This document shows, in pieces, positions 10,251 to 18,499 of a stretch of DNA of 19,933 nucleotides. The notes beneath the pieces were generated by a model. It had not been told where the DNA came from. It worked only from the letters and a program-made list of their open reading frames with translations, and did no database searches. How positions within the stretch are numbered: the first letter of the stretch is position 1; each line of letters opens with the position of its first letter. A program made the position numbers and the translations under genes. This stretch comes from Beverwykella pulmonaria (Eukaryota > Ascomycota > Dothideomycetes > Pleosporales > Melanommataceae), in the NCBI GenBank assembly GCA_001599595.1, contig BCHH01000010.1:2100506-2120438 (forward strand). Direction: 5' to 3'.

Positions 10251-10958
10251 ATGTTGGTGGAAAGAATGGAGATCTCTAAGATTGCTGATCTTCTCAAGCG
10301 GGAGCGCTATTATCGAGACACGGCTCAGTGGGATTTGTGTCGAGGGACGTTTCACCCCGATGAGTCGAAGACATACATCAACGTCGCCTGGTATGTCCCT
10401 TTCGCCCCCACGTAAAATGATCAAGGTTAACTCGGGAACAGGTACGAGGGTGATGTGGAAGAGTTCCTGCGCAAGTCATCCATGATGCACAAAGGGAAGG
10501 TCAATATCATCCACTCATCATTTGACCCAGTCGACATCCGCGTTAGTGGCGATCGAGCTATCAGCGAGGCATTCTGTCTTGTAACGAGTTCGGTTACTAT
10601 CGGTGGTGTGGACTACGAGCTAGCTTCGCATATGCGTCTTGCGAGTCGCTTGGAGAAGATCGCGGATGATGGGCCTTGGAGGATTCTCAGCATTGAGTCC
10701 ACATACGTCCGCGACCGCATTGTCAGCGTATTCCCGGGATCCACTTCAACCTCGCCCCTGTTTATGTCGAGTGAGATACTGGAGTACCCCAAAGCCTACC
10801 GCCACCTCGCTCTAGTGATGCTGAGTCGAGGCCTCAAGCCTCGCACGGACCTTCCCCATGAGGACGACCAAGAAGGTATTCGGCGAATCTTTGATAGTAA
10901 TCGGGCATTTCTTGAGGAGACTAGAGATCGCGCTCTGAGTGGTGATGAGAAGGAGTAA
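10251..10958 (+). CDS. SnoaL/NTF2-like fold protein, cluster accessory enzyme
   Basis: Model: join(10251..10390, 10442..10958), 218 residues. The 51-bp intron (GTATGT...AACAG, branch TTAAC) restores the frame, giving NVAW-YEGDVEEFL across the junction. The sequence has the SnoaL-like layout: an N-terminal helix (KIADLLKRERYYRDTAQWD) with a Trp-Asp pair, then FHPDESKTYI, then beta strands such as GDRAISEAFCLVTSSVTIGG and MRLASRLEKIADDGPWRIL. About 60 charged residues follow the fold. SnoaL-like folds in fungal polyketide clusters include cyclases, dehydratases and proteins of unknown role. No specific substrate can be read from the sequence. There is no signal peptide or membrane segment, so it is probably cytosolic. 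Start choice: ATG 10251 gives the longest protein, but the in-frame ATG at 10266 has the better context (A at -3, G at +4) and would give MEISKIADLLK. Confidence 0.85.
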
Positions 10959-11141
10959 GCAAAGATAAAAGGCGTGGATATTATTCAATCAATCAAACCT
11001 TGGAAGCATGTCAGCATCGTTATCGGAGTGGTACGCGGGCTGTATGGCCAGCGTTAACGTGAAAGAAACAAGAAAGTTTGAGCCGCGAACAATCGGTGCC
11101 CGAACGCTGAGAGGTCATGGTGAGACGCAATAGCATTGTTA

Positions 11142-11305
11142 CACACAGAATTGGGCATGAGGTTCTCAGCCTGACTAGCCTGACCAATCAGGTCAATACG
11201 ATAGCTAAAATAGTGTTTTAATCCACCCAGAACGGTACATAAAGTTCTCGGTCTGATCAATTGAACCAAAGGAGCTGCTTACGATAGCTAAAGGAGTTCT
11301 TATCC
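11142..11305. repeat. Diverged 82-bp tandem duplication
   Basis: Copies are 11142-11223 and 11224-11305. Matching landmarks sit at the same offset: CACACAGAA/CACCCAGAA at 11142 and 11224, GTTCTC at 11162 and 11244, and ACGATAGCTAAA at 11198 and 11281 (a one-base indel). Sequence upstream of 11142 (GAGACGCAATAGC) may be the trace of a further copy. No coding potential was recognised. Confidence 0.6.
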
Positions 11306-11539
11306 CGCGTTCGGCGAACCCTTTTGTGGTCCCCGTAAACGGGACCAGGTTTCGTCGGGCCGCACAATCTGACAACAGCCAGCCACACGCCACTATCTGC
11401 AGATGAGACCCCTAGGCGTCATCCTAAAACTCTAATGCCACGAGGAACAACGTTAGAAATACGAACGCATAAGTTTTCACCGGTTGGCAAGGGTTTGTCT
11501 GGGTTGGCCCGAGCTCCTCCGTGAAGAGCGAGAATTACA

Positions 11540-11601
11540 TTAATATGAGTAGGGCAACTCGGCTTCCGTGAAGGTTGGCAAAACCCTACTTTTCATATTA
11601 A
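11540..11601. repeat. Imperfect inverted repeat / hairpin
   Basis: The left arm TTAATATGAGTAGGG (11540-11554) pairs with CCCTACTTTTCATATTAA (11584-11601), apart from a 3-base bulge, around a 29-base loop. It could be a small MITE relic or a 3'-end structure. Confidence 0.45.
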
Positions 11602-12006
11602 GGCTACACCGCTTGAGGGAGCGATAATGTTAGCCGCTTTTGTATAACCTGCCAAGATGTAAAATCTTTGCAAGGGTCATCATTGTAAAACTTCGGAACA
11701 TCATACCATCCCACAATCTTGAAAAAACCCAACTGCTTGCGTGGGGAAGGAGAATCGGTAAATCTGTAGAAAAGATTCTACATGCATCAATGCCGCTAGT
11801 GCTTATATGCCACAGTTTGCATCCATCGCTACCATCCGTTAATCTGAGCTATTCTGGGGGTCGGTATAAAGGACGTTGAATTGATAATTCTATGGGAATC
11901 TTTACCTGCATTGATAACAATAGTGCTTATCCAACAAATCAGACCAGTGTGTTACGACTACAGTAACATTCCAAGGATCCACGTATCTGTGTAAGGTAAT
12001 GCCATG

Positions 12007-13076
12007 TCACTTGGACTCGGGGCTTGGAAGCTGGACCCTCAGCAGCTTTTCGGCGTTTCCGTGTGCAACCATCTCTAACTGCTCTGCCGTTAACAGCCCG
12101 CTCTTCTCGAGCTGCTCAAACCACTTGCGGCCTTTTTCGTTCGACGTGAATGGGTAATCCACACTGTACATGATATGCTCGACGCGTGTGTTTTCCAAGA
12201 TACACCTCAAAGGCGCGAGACCCCATACTCCAGATGTCATAATCCAGATATTTTCGTCCCAGACCTGTGGGAGCGGGCGCTGTCGTGGACCCCAACCCCC
12301 AGCAAACGCCGTGCTCATTTCGTGACATCGTTCCAGCATGAACTGTAGCATTTCCCCCATATGGCCGATGATGATCTTGAGCTTCGGGAAACGATCGAAT
12401 ACACCTGCAGCAAACAATTTCAGTACGTGCAGACCCACATCGCCATGCCAGCCCCAGCCTTGCCCACCGAGACTCAGGGCGACAGGGATCGGAAAGTCCC
12501 CGTGGTACGATTCAGCCATGCGGTCCGAGGGCAGTGTCGGATGCAGGCATATGGGCACGTCCAACTCGCAAGCTTTGGCCCAAAGGTGGTCGTACGCGGC
12601 TGAGTCGAAGTGCTTCCCGTTGGCGTGATTGTCAATCAGTGCACCCACAAACCCAAGCTCTGACACGCATCGGCCGAGCTCCAGGGCAGCTCCTACAGGA
12701 TCTCCTACCGGGAGGACGGCAAAGGCTGCGAAATGAGAAGAGTATATGCTGGCTACAATAGCGGCAGCAAGCTCGTCGTTGCCCTTCTCACAGTTGTCCG
12801 CGCTCGGACCACCTAGGAGGCTGGATGTCAGTGCCTTCGTTCAACCAAAAGAGTTACCAATGCGAGTATCCTCTTACCTGGAGTGAAGGTATGCGATACA
12901 ATCTGCAATGATACATTGCTGTTATCCATTGACGTAAGGCGCTTGTCTCCCACGTGGATAAGTTGATCCACGAGGCCAGGCACACAGTGTAGCGTGCGCT
13001 GAAACCGGTCACCTAAGGAATCAAAGAGGGCCTTGGAGTAATAGCGCTCTTCTAGACTGATCAATGGTGGCGTCAT
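12007..13076 (-). CDS. Amidohydrolase-family aromatic acid decarboxylase (OrsB-like)
   Basis: Model: complement(join(12007..12812, 12878..13076)), 334 residues. The 65-bp intron (GTAAGA...CTCCTAG) joins SHTFTP to GGPSADNCEKGN in frame. The fold belongs to the amidohydrolase_2 / ACMSD superfamily, which includes gamma-resorcylate, 2,3-dihydroxybenzoate and 6-MSA decarboxylases. Candidate metal and catalytic residues are Glu9/Glu10 (ISLEERY), His157 (ICLHPT), His217 (IIGHMGE) and Asp285 (YSVDYPF), plus the closing HGNAEKLL motif. The first motif reads E-E-R-Y, without the histidine pair of hydrolytic members, which suits a decarboxylase. There is no targeting signal, so it is probably cytosolic. 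Next to an aromatic PKS the likely reaction is decarboxylation of an orsellinate-type acid to a phenol such as orcinol. It shares a 356-bp divergent promoter with the tyrosinase. Confidence 0.9.
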
Positions 13077-13432
13077 GGTGGAATCGAGGGGCTGAAAGGC
13101 TCGGCTGGTATTGAAAGCTCAGACGGTAAGAATGGGCGCTCGTGTTGGTCTAGAGACACGGAATGACGGACGGGAGATGCCCTCAACTCGGAGAAGAGAA
13201 GAGAGTTTATACTTTAGCTTTACAAGGTTTAGCAGCCACCGCACGGATATACGCCTGAGCTTAAGCCTTGCAGCAAGGGCTTACGTTAGTGCTCTTATTA
13301 AAAGAAAGGCTGCGTTGCAGACGAGTACTTATAATCTCTCCCATGGAGCTAGCACTGGATCTCATCGAATCTTCTTCCTGGAAACAGCTTGTGACGAAAT
13401 TCAATAGAGCTTGAATTCGAAGTGGAAACAAG
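13077..13432. promoter_or_regulatory. Divergent promoter of decarboxylase and tyrosinase
   Basis: The 356 bp lies between two start codons. A TATAAA on the minus strand (13211-13206) is about 130 bp upstream of the decarboxylase ATG. A TTATAA on the plus strand (13329-13334) is about 100 bp upstream of the tyrosinase ATG. Between them, 13262-13283 forms a near-perfect inverted repeat. The arrangement suggests co-regulation of the two tailoring genes. Confidence 0.55.
13262..13283. promoter_or_regulatory. Near-palindrome centred in the divergent promoter
   Basis: TAAGCCTTGC and GCAAGGGCTTA are complementary except for one extra G, and are separated by A. The element sits between the two opposed TATA boxes, as an operator for both genes would. 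Confidence 0.35.
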
Positions 13433-15049
13433 ATGCATAATTCAATCTTTCATATCGTGGCTTTCGCCGTACTCTTTGTTACCCTTGCCTCGGGAGCCAC
13501 TAGCCCAGACAAGCAGCTGATGAACAAGCTTGTGGATCGTTACCAGGCAAATACCAGGAGTCGTCTGCCAAAAACGGGACCCTGCAGAGCAGACAATGTC
13601 AAATTACGCAAAGAATGGTACGCCGGTCCATGCCATCACCGCTTGGCTTCCTCACTTCGAGAGCTGCGATTAGCTGACGCTTCGGTTACACAGGGGTGAT
13701 TTGAGCAACAAGACGCGATTGGATTATATTAGAGCTGTAAAGTGTCTGGCGTCGCTACCGTCTAAGATCGGTTCATATAAAGCCCCCGGTGCCAGATCCC
13801 GCTATGACGACTTCGAAGCGGCGCACATCATCCACACACCGACCATCCATGCTACCGGACTCTTCTTTGCTTGGCATCGGCATATGGCGTACCTGTACGA
13901 GAAGGCTCTTCGTGAGGAATGTGGTTACTCTGACTATCTTCCTTATTGGGACTGGGCGAGATGGGCAGACGTTCCCCTCAATGCCAATCCCTTGTGGGAT
14001 GGGTCTGCGACGTCCATGTCCGGCAATGGGAAATATATCCCCAACCGCAACGGAACAGTTCAGCCGGGACCGGTGTCTGGCGCACCATCACTCTACACCG
14101 CACCCGGCACCGGTGGAGGCTACGTATATGAGGGTCCATTTGTTAATTGGACGCTTCACTTGGGACCCGTGGTCAACTCGGTTGTACAGAATGGCCAGTC
14201 GGTAACCCCTAACCCACGCTCAGATGGGCTCGGTTACAATCCACGTCGAATGATTCGCGACTTCAACGCGTCTTTGGTCAAAGAAGGGGCCACCTATTCG
14301 ATCTTGACCGACTTTCTCGTGAACAAGACAAGTAAGTAATTTTTCTTGCTCGCACTAGGTGGAGATTCTTACAGATTCGATCAGCGATTCAAGATTTCCA
14401 TATGTCCTTCTTTAGCGGTCCCCATCTCGCAGTCCATCTATTTATCTCAGGATATGACAACGATTTCTATACGTCGCCTCAGGATCCGGTCCGTATGCCC
14501 CTGCTTCAACCTAAATTCTCGTTGCAGAGGTCAAAGAGCAGTCTTGAGAGCACCTAGGTGGTCCATGACCTCACTTCACTGACTTTCTGTAACACAGCCC
14601 TGGATTATAGAACTACGCTAACCCGGTGGTAGTTGTTCTGGGTACGTAAGCCGGACTACGATTGATATGTTTGCTAGTGAAACAGTGGTTTCGAACTGCT
14701 ATTCGGATGGCATTTGACAGCTGCGGACTGATTTTCTTAAAGCAAAGCTGTCTATAAAAGAACTATACTGACATTGAGTAGTTCCATCACGGCCAGGTAG
14801 ATCGGGTGTGGTCTGTTTGGCAGGGCTTAGAATATGCGACAAGAGAGTATGCCCTAGATGGGACACTGACATTCGGGAATTGTGAGCACGTTCTTCGATG
14901 TCTTAAGTTAGGCTATTGACAAGATTGTAGTACCTCCCAGCAGGAATGTAACTCTCGACGACCCCATGTCATTCGAATTCTCCCCGGATATCACCGTCCG
15001 CAAGGCAATGAGCACAACGAAGGGGGATTATTGTTACATATATTCTTGA
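13433..15049 (+). CDS. Secreted tyrosinase / binuclear copper phenol oxidase (OrsC-like)
   Basis: Model: join(13433..13617, 13694..14331, 14385..14488, 14782..14881, 14931..15049), 381 residues. The N-terminus is a signal peptide (hydrophobic IVAFAVLFVTLASG), so the enzyme is probably secreted or vesicular. Intron 1 (76 bp) restores KLRKEW-GDLSNKTRLDYI. The CuA site is HIIHTPTIHATGLFFAWHR (His106, His114, His123), followed by YLPYWDWARW. Intron 2 (53 bp) gives NKT-TIQDFH. CuB is PHLAVH (His288, His292), and FHHGQVDRVW supplies His312. The C-terminus reads DGTLTFGN-LPPSRNVTLDDP...KGDYCYIYS and ends at TGA 15047-15049, all typical of fungal tyrosinases. Intron 3 (14489-14781) is 293 bp with a weak GTCCGT donor. 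The join SPQDP-FHHGQ is about three residues shorter than the family signature DPxF(F)xxHxxxD, so this junction is uncertain. The family oxidises phenols to quinones. Here the substrate is probably the decarboxylated polyketide phenol. Confidence 0.85.
14489..14781 (+). other. Unusually long intron or insertion splitting the tyrosinase CuB site
   Basis: The segment is 293 bp, against 49-76 bp for the other three introns of the gene, and falls between SPQDP and FHHGQVDR. Stops occur in the frame. A TAG directly precedes the FHHG codons and serves as the acceptor in this model. A weak 150-bp-spaced direct similarity is present: AGAACTA...CTAAC...GTAGTT at 14609 and AGAACTA...CTGAC...GTAGTT at 14759, each looking like an intron 3' end. 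Confidence 0.55.
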
Positions 15050-15750
15050 GGGTGGCATAAAGCCCGTCAAGTAAATTTCAGCCTTTTCTACTGTCCACGT
15101 TTGGGGGGACATTTCATGCTCTTAAATTTCCGGTGCGCTGTTACAGGCTACTTTCAGAAAATTCTCCGCAAATCCTTTTCTGTAATTTTGAGGAGGTCAG
15201 TCACACTAACTTGGTATTTATTTCTTTATTCATTGCCCTCGCCTTGTTTTTTTCAGCCATCAAAGTGTACCAATTGTACAATATCCGGTGCTCTGCTACG
15301 TCTAAGAACTCGGTCTTAATTTACGCGTTAGTGTGGTTTATTTCTTGCAATCCTCCGAGTTTCCTAGTGGGGCAAAGAATACTTGGAGGTAATAACCAAT
15401 CAAGCCAACCAATTAACCAGCTGAGAATAATTCGACACGGTGCCAGTGAAGATGGTAGTGCCACCTGTATTTACAACAGAATATAAGGTCACCTTATAAT
15501 CGCCACACAGGTCCCGGTAATCTTTTGTAAGGGTTTTCAGATGGGGACATTAATCATAAGGAGACTGCATTGTTGTGGGACAGGTCAAGTCAGAGCAGCT
15601 TATAAGCTGTCCGACCAAGATCAAATAACTACATCCGATGGACAAGCTTAAACTGTTACATCTTTATGCTATCTCGAATCAGTAACCATACGTGGTACTG
15701 CTCAGCGGCCATCCATCGTTTGCGGCCATCGCACCAATCTAACAATACTT
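15050..15750. other. Intergenic spacer after the tyrosinase
   Basis: About 700 AT-rich bases. Overlapping short open frames (15101-15319, 15133-15486) are not consistent with a known family, have no splice-linked partners and are not called. No repeat structure was recognised. Confidence 0.4.
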
Positions 15751-16092
15751 ATGAAAACGTTTAAATACGTTCCTGTGCAAATGATATTCGGCAGTCCTCT
15801 ACCACACCTCGCAACTTTCGATGTTCCTGAAAAGCATACGCCTACAATGGAATATCTTCACCAACTTGTCAACCTGTCCAGGATCATCGCCAACTTCAGT
15901 CCTCCTCAAAACCTCGCGCCTACAATGGAATTTCTTCCTCCACTTGTCGACCTGCTCAGCGTCGTCGCCGACGAATGCTGCTCGCTGGCTTTGGACTTCC
16001 ATCACTACCTCGGCTTCGCCCTCCGTATCATCCTGACCCCTCTCTGGTTGTTTTACATAACACTACCAATAGTAATACTGTTGGTCTCATAG
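15751..16092 (+). CDS. Small putative membrane protein with an internal 26-residue repeat (hypothetical)
   Basis: A 113-codon frame opened by ATG at 15751 and closed by TAG at 16090-16092. It holds two tandem copies of a repeat spaced 78 bp (26 codons), with starts at 15841 and 15919. The conserved cores read PTMEYLHQLVNLSRIIAN and PTMEFLPPLVDLLSVVAD. The copies differ only by substitutions, mostly conservative (Tyr/Phe, Asn/Asp, Ile/Val), with no indels. This is weak evidence that the frame has been translated. The C-terminal end is strongly hydrophobic (LWLFYITLPIVILLVS), consistent with one tail-anchor or membrane segment. No family was recognised. It could equally be a chance frame over a minisatellite. 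Confidence 0.35.
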   Translation: MKTFKYVPVQMIFGSPLPHLATFDVPEKHTPTMEYLHQLVNLSRIIANFSPPQNLAPTMEFLPPLVDLLSVVADECCSLALDFHHYLGFALRIILTPLWLFYITLPIVILLVS

Positions 16093-16161
16093 GGCTATTG
16101 CAATGGCAATGGGTGGGTTCTAAGCAAAGTAATGATTCATGTATATCTCTATGTGAGGTGA
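16093..16161. other. Short spacer, nothing recognised
   Basis: These 69 bases lie between the small hypothetical ORF and the weak LTR candidate. No signal was identified. Confidence 0.4.
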
Positions 16162-16506
16162 TGTGACGGTGCTGCTCGGCAGCTCGACCACACATCACAT
16201 GAACACGTGTCAGAGACGACGGTGGCAGGAGCTGAGCGGGACCCCGCATCAGATGCGACGGGGTGGCGCACGCTCAGCTTCACATCAGCATGAAGTGTAT
16301 CAGCCGCACCATGCCACGCTGTCAGGACATGCTCGGTCGGGCCGCGCCCGGACCATACCCTTCTGTATATAGGATCGTTCTCCCTGAGAACCTCTTCTCG
16401 CTCTATCTTAGTGTACTTGAAATAGAGCCGACTTATCCTTTCATTTGCCTGCGCGCATCCACNATAGTGAAGACCGTGCTCGTTATTACATTACACTAAG
16501 ATCACA
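16162..16506 (+). mobile_element. Possible solo LTR of a third family (weak)
   Basis: The segment begins TGTGA and ends TCACA (TG...CA type, 345 bp). It has a promoter-like TATATAGG at about 16366-16373 followed by a CT-rich initiator stretch (CCTCTTCTCGCTC). No second copy is in the window and the flanks (GGTGA, TTCAC) are not a target-site duplication. The termini could be fortuitous. It contains the only ambiguous base of the window, n at 16463. Confidence 0.3.
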
Positions 16507-16583
16507 TTCACTCGGCCAGACAACGGCAACACAATATCCAGGTTAAACCGCACGATCAAGCTGAGCCTTGCATTTGTCAAACG

Positions 16584-16697
16584 ACCGCCCCTGGGGATCT
16601 ATTGCACGACTATGACAGACTGTTAGTTCTTGATTGGATTGCCCGCCCTAGGGATCTATTGCACGACTACGACGTACTGTAGGTTGTTGAGTAGATC
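16584..16697. repeat. 57-bp tandem repeat, two copies
   Basis: Copies 16584-16640 and 16641-16697 share GGGATCTATTGCACGACTA at 16594 and 16651 and diverge towards their ends. The period is 19 codons. In one plus frame both read DLLHDYD, but that frame stops soon after, so coding is unsupported. The repeat lies about 100 bp from the LTR at 16802. Confidence 0.7.
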
Positions 16698-16801
16698 GCC
16701 TGAAACGCTTAGTTGGACTGGGTGTGCACCTTGAGAAGCATAATAACAGCTCTAGGAGCGACCTCAAGAACAAGCCCTGTGCTAGTAGCTAGCTTGGAGC
16801 T

Positions 16802-17227
16802 TGTAACGGCGCAGGATATCAGGACGATCGGATTCGGGTGCGAATCACTACCGAGGCATATGGGAGTGCAAGAGTGATAACGAATACCCAACATAGAATT
16901 GACACCTATAGGCCGGGTACAAAAGGATAATCAAAAGCTATCTGATCTAACTAACGAAACGACTGGTTTATATACACAAAGAGAGATGAGAAATAACAAA
17001 GCCAAGGTAATACAGGTTTGGATAAGGACCTGTATTAGAGTTGCATTATGCGCTGGTCTAGAGCTGAGGTGATACAGGTTTGGATATAGATTAAGCCTGT
17101 ATTAGAGTTAAGTAGGGAGCAGGTCAGGAACCAAAGTCCTATTAGTTTGGGTAGGAATAGGATCTGTATTAGGATTGGGCAGGGAGCGGCTTAGTCACGT
17201 GATAGAACAATTGTTTAAATTGTTACA
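16802..17227 (-). mobile_element. LTR (family A), right copy, inverted, 426 bp
   Basis: On the minus strand it begins TGTAACAATTTAAAC and ends GCGCCGTTACA, the same termini as the LTR at 118-474. Homology runs over the full length. It is preceded on the minus strand by a G-rich polypurine tract, so this is a 3' LTR whose internal region would lie at coordinates above 17243. TATATAAACC sits at the position of the left copy's TATA. Compared with that copy it shows many C-to-T and G-to-A changes (for example CTGATACAGG versus CTAATACAGG) and has one more 66-bp hairpin unit. No target-site duplication was found. Confidence 0.85.
17009..17190 (-). repeat. Three tandem ~66-bp hairpin units inside the right LTR
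   Basis: The clearest unit has perfect 9-bp arms AATACAGGT (17009-17017) and ACCTGTATT (17028-17036). The second has ATACAGG (17072-17078) and CCTGTAT (17096-17102). The third, near 17134-17170, is degenerate. Confidence 0.65.
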
Positions 17228-17243
17228 CTACCCCCCCTCCTAG
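17228..17243 (-). other. Polypurine tract adjoining the 3' LTR
   Basis: On the minus strand CTAGGAGGGGGGGTAG runs straight into the TGTAAC of the LTR. This is the plus-strand primer position of an LTR retrotransposon, and it fixes the element's orientation as minus. Confidence 0.65.
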
Positions 17244-18019
17244 TAGACAAATAGTCCTGTATTTGTAAGGTCTAAATTGCCCTTGTTTGTCCTTGTAAAC
17301 TGCGTCCAAACCTAGGGTAAATTACACAAAGAATTAGTAATGCATAATTGTAGCACTAAGCTGTTGTCTAGTTAATTCTTTGTTGTTTTGGTAAAAGAAT
17401 TATAATAACCACTACACAATTACTTTTACCTTGTTTTCCTCTCTAAATAGGGTGCTTGTTAATAGACAAATAAGAGGCTTATATTCCTTAAGGTGAAAGA
17501 GGAGTCATTTTGTTGTTGTTAAGGGCAACCACTGTTTTTCACTAGTATATTAACAATCCTACCTTCCTATTTTCTTCTCTTGCTTAACTTATCCTACATT
17601 TCTCTTGCGTACGTATTGTTGTCTGTTTTCTATTATTGTTAGTTTAGCATTATTAACCTGTATTGCAGCTTCACAAACACACACATACCTATAAACATGC
17701 TGCTCCACGCGCCCCCTAGTGCTTCTTCCTTGGCCTTTTGGATTATTTATCTTTAGTCCTGTTGCGTGTTTGCACGTGGCGTGACCGTACAATACAGTTT
17801 TGGGCGTATGAGCTTGAAGAAGTGCTAGTACTGCGTTTCCAAGAACAAGAAGTGCCACCCTGTAAGCTTTTATACTAAACTAAATTACTAGCAATTTAGT
17901 AGACATAGTAGTGTTGTTGATGTAGTTGCAGGTTCCCTCTTATTGTAAGGATGAGTTTGTGATCCTTGTCACGAGAGGCTATCAGTAGCAGAGGATAAAG
18001 GTTCAATTAAATATCGGAT
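17244..18019 (-). other. AT-rich retroelement-internal debris, no protein recognised
   Basis: By its position upstream of a polypurine tract and 3' LTR (minus strand) this should be the internal 3' end of the family A element. No gag, pol or chromodomain motif was recognised in any frame. One open frame of 89 codons (17858-17589, minus) shows no known domain. A short inverted repeat (CTAAATT...AATTTAG) lies near 17881-17899. Confidence 0.4.
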
Positions 18020-18485
18020 ACTACGGATACAATCTCAGGTGCGATGAATTATCATACAAGACGTTGCGTAAGGAGCTCGACCAGAGGTCCTTCGCGGTTC
18101 AGTAAATACTCAGTCTGGTTCGTGCGTCAGGGGTCTGGTTCATGCGCGGGCCGAGCCCGGTTGGGACTTAGTTTAGTATTTCAGGTTAGGTTGGGTCGGC
18201 TAGTTGCCGAACTGTGAGTCACAGTACGGTGCCGACGGTTGTCACTGTCGGTGTACTGTGAGTCAGAATGGGATGATGTGCGCAACGGGTATTAGTCGGT
18301 ATTGTGCGCGAGTTTAGGTGTGTGAAGTACTGTGCTGCAGAGTACAGTACTTGTCAGGACTATTATTTGGGGCTGTTCAGGACTGTTGTTTAGGATTATT
18401 TAGGATTGTTGTTTAGGACCGTCGTTTGGGGTCGTTGTTCAGGATTAGTGTTGCGGTGGTTACTGTGACAGTACCCCAGGGGCCA
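18020..18485 (-). mobile_element. LTR-like copy (family B), left, boundaries approximate
   Basis: The segment matches 19503-19933 over more than 400 bp in the same orientation. Shared landmarks include the GTACTGTGCTGCAGAGTACAG block and the run of AGGACTGTTGTTT-like 12-mers. On the minus strand it is preceded by the polypurine tract AGGAGGGGGG (18495-18486), so it sits where a 3' LTR should be. It keeps more CpG sites than the other copy. The 5' end may be TGGCCCC (18485) or TGTCACAG (18470). The 3' end is unclear. Confidence 0.6.
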
Positions 18486-18499
18486 CCCCCCTCCTAAAT

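Larger units (their letters stand above)
10959..12006. other. Intergenic region between SnoaL-like gene and decarboxylase
   Basis: About 1 kb between two gene 3' ends (the SnoaL-like gene on plus, the amidohydrolase on minus). No supported gene was found. It holds an 82-bp diverged tandem duplication (11142-11305) and an imperfect hairpin (11540-11601). A 79-codon open frame at 11640-11879 has no recognisable domain and is not called. Confidence 0.5.

Noticed and set aside
11640..11879. 79-codon plus-strand ORF
   Set aside because: No domain, signal or splice partner; AT-rich spacer of the kind that yields chance frames.
13111..13407. 98-codon plus-strand ORF in the divergent promoter
   Set aside because: It overlaps both TATA boxes and the palindrome and has no homology-like features.
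15133..15486. 117-codon plus-strand ORF after the tyrosinase
   Set aside because: It has a hydrophobic patch but no family features, and another frame overlaps it; not enough to call.
18340..18440. AGGACTGTTGTTT-like 12-mers considered as a CRISPR-like or satellite array
   Set aside because: The units are adjacent and degenerate with no spacers, and occur in both family B copies, so they are an internal LTR minisatellite.
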